From contig JABAKD010000021.1 of assembly GCA_012845835.1 (NCBI GenBank), positions 13,325,978-13,389,977 on the forward strand: a stretch of 64,000 nt of DNA, given 5' to 3'. Shown here in pieces: positions 59,867-64,000 of the stretch. The position numbers were made by a program, and so were the translations under genes. This DNA is from Undaria pinnatifida. Taxonomy: Eukaryota > Sar > Phaeophyceae > Laminariales > Alariaceae. A model generated the notes under the pieces. The model was not told the DNA's origin. It searched no databases and saw only the letters and a program-made list of their open reading frames with translations. How positions within the stretch are numbered: the stretch's first letter is position 1; each line of letters starts with the position of its first letter.

Positions 59867-61593
59867 CGATAGATGCGGAAGGTGGTATACGTATTGAACG
59901 TTTTGTGTTACTTGTCTCATTCCCCTTTTTACATTGCCGGATGTGGCCGTTGCTTAGGATGCTGCGGTGCATCGTTGTTAGTTGCGGGTATGAAGCGTTG
60001 AAAGGGGCGAGGAGGGGGGGGCGGGGGAAGTGAAGAAGTCTTCGTCATGAGTTCGTGGCGTGCACTGGATCGGATTCTATCCTGTTGATGCTGCTTTGAA
60101 GCAGTGGGAAATGACCGGCTGATTTTGTCATGTCCATTCGCCGTCTGCCAGGTGTTTGCGTGGTGGACGTAGGTGTGGGAGGTAGGTGTTCAAGGAGGGT
60201 GTTGAGATATCACTCATGAGCGTGTGTCTTTCCCTGGAATAGGTACCGTCCTCTTCTTGGTGCCCGTTGTCAAAGAGCGGGGATTGACCGGCAGGTTTTG
60301 CCATTGTGTTGTTCATTGGCCAACACCCTCGTGTCGCCGACACCGTTGTGTCGCGGGGAAGGTGGATTAGAGCGGAGAGGGAAGGACTTGGTTATTTCCA
60401 TTGTAGCGAAGTCGTCCACAATGATTATGGACCTTTCGGGGTACATAGCAATACGGGATATGTGGCTATGCGTGGTGGTGGACAGAAAAGACTGGTGGAA
60501 GCTGCGGGTGGTGTAAAGGCCTTCATGTCTAGTCAACTCGCACGCTGGCCTGGTGTCTGTTATTCGTATGCATTGACTTCGTCACTGAATTGCTGATAGA
60601 TATCGAAGGTGTTATACGATAGGAAGGGTTTGTGTCATTCAAATCATTCCCTTACTTCCCTGCCGGATGTGGCCGTTGCTGAGGCTTCTGCGGTGCGTCG
60701 TTATTGGTTACGGGTATGAAGCATGTCGTTGACACTAGGGTTGGCGTCATGGCGTCGGCTCTCTCTACCAGTCCCTCTACTAAACACGTGCATTCGGCTG
60801 CTTGTGGGTTGGGAACTGGATAACGTAGTCCGATGTTGATGTCCCCAGGCCTCGCCCGCACCAGCGCTAGTTTTTTTGGGTATTGTGGTGTCGAGGGGGG
60901 GGCGTACGGACTCGTGCACGGTGACAAGGGTTGACATTGTTCCCCCGCCTTCCCCACCGCTTTATGTCCGTGAGTAAGGTCTTGCTCGTAAAATCGTATT
61001 TTCTCGCGATGAATCAATGTTGTTGACTTCCTTTGACGTTCTTCCACCTAAGAAGCGTCCATGGAATTTGAAGTAGTTTATAGTACAAAGCACGCACGGT
61101 CGGGAGGACCGGGGGTCGGCCTTTTTATGTGTTTCTCCATGACCAACGAGAAACCTATCGACGGCTACCACCTACAGTCAACTCTAAGGAACAACACCTT
61201 TATGATGGCGTAAGCCGACTACCGCCAGTTAAAGGCTACGGGATAGCTGCGTGAATAACTTGCAACGTCGTTCGGGCGGCGTCCGGCGCGATTTCCTTAT
61301 TTACCTCAGCTCAAACGAATCCTTGCAAACATTGTGAGAAAGGTGGATTCAAGACCAGGTGACGTGCGTAAGCGTGTACATGACAAAACGTCGGGCCCAT
61401 CCAGCTTGGCCAAGTTCTCACTGCTCAGTGCTTACGGATTTAATTAGCCGCAATTTGCAACCCATATGTACCTGATATACGTTTTGCAGGACCTCCCGTC
61501 TGCATGTTCGTTACGGTGGTGAACGTCCGAGCGTTCGGGTAAGTACACATGTCCTTCTGTGTTGGTGGACGCTTTCTTTCCTTCCCTGGTCAA
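59867..61593. other. Spacer between the two minisatellite blocks with a direct repeat
   Basis: About 80 bases around 59919-59995 recur at about 60644-60722 (ccggatgtggccgttgct, ctgcggtgc, cgggtatgaagc), with the nearby word ttgaccggcaggttttg-like at about 60112 and 60285. No recognised gene. Confidence 0.6.
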
Positions 61594-62655
61594 ATCCACG
61601 GAATTTCCACTTGTTTTTTCTGTGGGAGCAGTGGAAGTAGCTTTCATAAAATCTTTAACGGAAGTTTTAACGGAAACAAATTTGCTTCCCCAGCAGCTTT
61701 CATGGAACCTTTCGTGGCAGTAATTATTTCACAAACTTTCTGTCAAAGCTTTTTTCATGTCCACGTAAGCTTCCGTGAAAGCTTCCGCGGAAGCAACTTT
61801 GCGTTAGTTAGAGCTTCCGTGAAATCAAATTTACGTCAGTGAAAGCTTCCGTGAAATGTTCCATGGAAAAAATATTTACTTGCGTGAATGCTCTCGTGAA
61901 AAATTTCGTGAAAGCAAGTTTGATTCCGCGAAAGCTTTTATTTTTACGGGAGCTTCGGTGGAAGAAAACTTACTTCCACGAAAACTTCGGTGGAGGCGAT
62001 TAATTTCGACGAAAGCGGCCGTAAATGCTTGGTTGATAGCTTCCCTGGAAGCAAATTTACGTCAGCGAAAGGTTCCGTGAAAGCGTCCGTGATAGCTAAT
62101 TTACTTGCGTAAACAAACGCGTGAAATGTTTCATGAAACCAAATTTGCTTCCACGAGAGATTCCTTGAAAGGAACGAAAGCCTTTAAAAAAAGTTGGAAG
62201 CAAATAAGAACATTTTCTTCCTCGGAAGCTTCCGTGGAATCCATTTACTTCCATGAAAGTTTCCATGGAAGTTACTTCCGAGAAAGCTTTCATGGAAGCT
62301 TCTATGAGAGTTGCTTCCGTGGAAGCATCCGTGGAAGTTTCATCCGTGAAAGATTTCATGGAAGCTTGTGGAAGTTGCTTCCGTGGAAGTTTTCATGGAG
62401 GTATCCATTGAAGTTGCTTCCGTGGAAGCTTCCGTGGAAGTTGCTTTCGTGGTAGCTTCCGTGGAAGTAAGCTTTTGTGGAAGCTTCCGTGGACGTAACT
62501 TCCACGGAAGGTCCCACGGTATAGAATGGTGGAACCTTTATTGGAAGCTTCCTTACTTTCATGGAAGCTTTCATCGCTTTTATGGAAGAATTCTACGGAA
62601 GCTTCCATGGAAGCTTCCACGTAAGCTTCCGAGGAAGCTTTCACGAGCTTCCACC
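61594..62655. repeat. Self-complementary 12-bp-step minisatellite, block 2
   Basis: Same unit family as 58934-59866 but more diverged at its left part and richer in gtggaagcttccgtggaag steps towards the right (62225-62650). Confidence 0.92.
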
Positions 62656-64000
62656 TAAAATGAAGATTATGCAGGTGGCCCTGCGTTTCCGGATCGATTG
62701 AGTGACAACCTTGCTTGTGCTCGGAACATGACCATGTTTCCGCCTTATTCCTCGTCGTCCGATAACCATGCTTAGGGAGGGGGGAGGTCCGGGGTCAACG
62801 ATTGTGAAAAACAGTTTCTGGCCGTAGCGGAAGTCAATTTTTCATCAACCTTTAATACTAGTATTTGAAATACCCCTGTAATTAGAAGACATCAAGCCCG
62901 CCTGCGCAAACCGGTAATACATATACAAAAAACTTCATTCTTCTCTCAAAAACGTATGATGTGTACCTGATAGCAGCAATAATTTCTTGATTGCGTTGGT
63001 ATTGAACAAACTCGAATGAGCAGCCTTCCTTGAAGACCAAGCGCACAAATGATATTTGATCTCCTGCACGGCCCGCATAAATTGAGTGTCGTGGGGGGGA
63101 GGTTGATTCTTAAACAAGAGGACATATCTGGCCGATGTGGGCATGTCCGTCACTATTGGTGCTACCTAACAACGATTTCGAGTTATGGTGTTGAGAGCAT
63201 TAACCTTGTATCCAATCTAACTTAATGCGCAGCCTATTCGAGCAGTCCGTTCGCACGAATAAGAATAGCACTGCACTTGAATTTTAAGTCGAAATTTACG
63301 TTGAATCCTTGGTACAACTTGAATGGAAATATAGATTTGGATTTCTTAAGGTTGTCTTGTTCCCTGTATTCTACCGGACTACGGGCATTGTTCCGTGATG
63401 ATCAAGCGGTCATTCAAACCGCGATGATAACTTTTCCGTCTGTAATTTATTTTCTCATACATCTTTTTTTGGCCTCAAGCGCCCTTTCTTAAATACCCAT
63501 TTTCATTCTCAGGATCACAAGTGATCTTTGCAGACACTTCGGTGCCACCTCTGCATCTCTCTTCGCATTGAAGGCAAACTCCATACAACCAATGTGTTCA
63601 GAAGATATTAACATATGAAACCCGGTCATTAATGCCATTTTTTCGCGAACAAAGCGATAACTCTATTATACCACTCGTCACGCAGAGAGGACACATGTCA
63701 GGTGATCTACGGACAAGATGCGGCTGGTGCCAGTGAAATACAACTTCATCAACGAAGTCAAACCTGTAGCTTGCGGTGCCGTTCTCGATCGAGCGTTGTG
63801 TGCTGCTGCTGTACATCTGGGAATCGCGAGTTGTGGCAAGAGTATATTTTACCGTTTGGCCAGCATATGTTCCAAAATTTTCTATTCGTTAGTAACAGCT
63901 CCTGACTCGCGGTTGATGATTCCGGCGTCCTAGTAATAGAAGAAGTGGTTGCGTATTTTGGTGGGCACGCATTCAACGTTTTGTTTTTGCACTGGCCACC
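62656..64000. other. Unassigned sequence to window end
   Basis: No recognised gene; frames up to 72 codons only. No repeat copy of other window segments was noticed. Confidence 0.4.

Overview
The window is eukaryotic repeat DNA. I recognise no intact host gene, no tRNA or rRNA gene, no operon and no CRISPR array. What it holds is retrotransposon polyproteins, short DNA transposons with terminal inverted repeats (TIRs) and target-site duplications (TSDs), a 324-bp satellite, minisatellites, and a 500-base run of N at 46001-46500. This looks like pericentromeric or similar heterochromatin of a protist or alga. A stramenopile or red alga would fit the element types, but the sequence does not settle the lineage.

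Layout. 1-12062 is a nest of transposons: a hAT-like element with a perfect 8-bp TSD (1176-2164); a Mutator-like TIR element with a 9/10-matched 10-bp TSD (3293-10788); and inside the latter a young Ty3/gypsy chromovirus (3330-9509, LTRs about 99% identical) and a 185-bp TA-flanked MITE (9819-10003). From 12063 to the gap runs a head-to-tail 324-bp satellite, about 58 monomers in two subfamilies with higher-order repeats. Three things interrupt it: a 10.2-kb block with an 83-bp minisatellite and a decayed second Ty3/gypsy-type element (13679-23878); a 3.2-kb insertion carrying the C-terminal half of a PIF1/Helitron-type helicase (25346-28561); and a second hAT-like element (33921-35677) whose empty target site survives elsewhere in the array.

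After the gap, 46501-52180 has G-rich arms in inverted orientation around about 4 kb of non-coding DNA. 54670-55650 is a broken LINE reverse transcriptase, followed by a pyrimidine tract and a 340-bp module that also ends the helicase insertion. 58934-62655 holds two blocks of a self-complementary 12-bp-step minisatellite built on GGAAGCTTCC.

The most unusual item is at 19229-19735. Between the Gag zinc knuckle and the integrase of the decayed element lies a recognisable but frameshifted NADAR domain, a fold known for removing ADP-ribose from guanine. No reverse transcriptase or RNase H is visible where the order of domains would predict them. All coding regions in the window look broken, so any working system would have to be sought in sister copies elsewhere in the genome.
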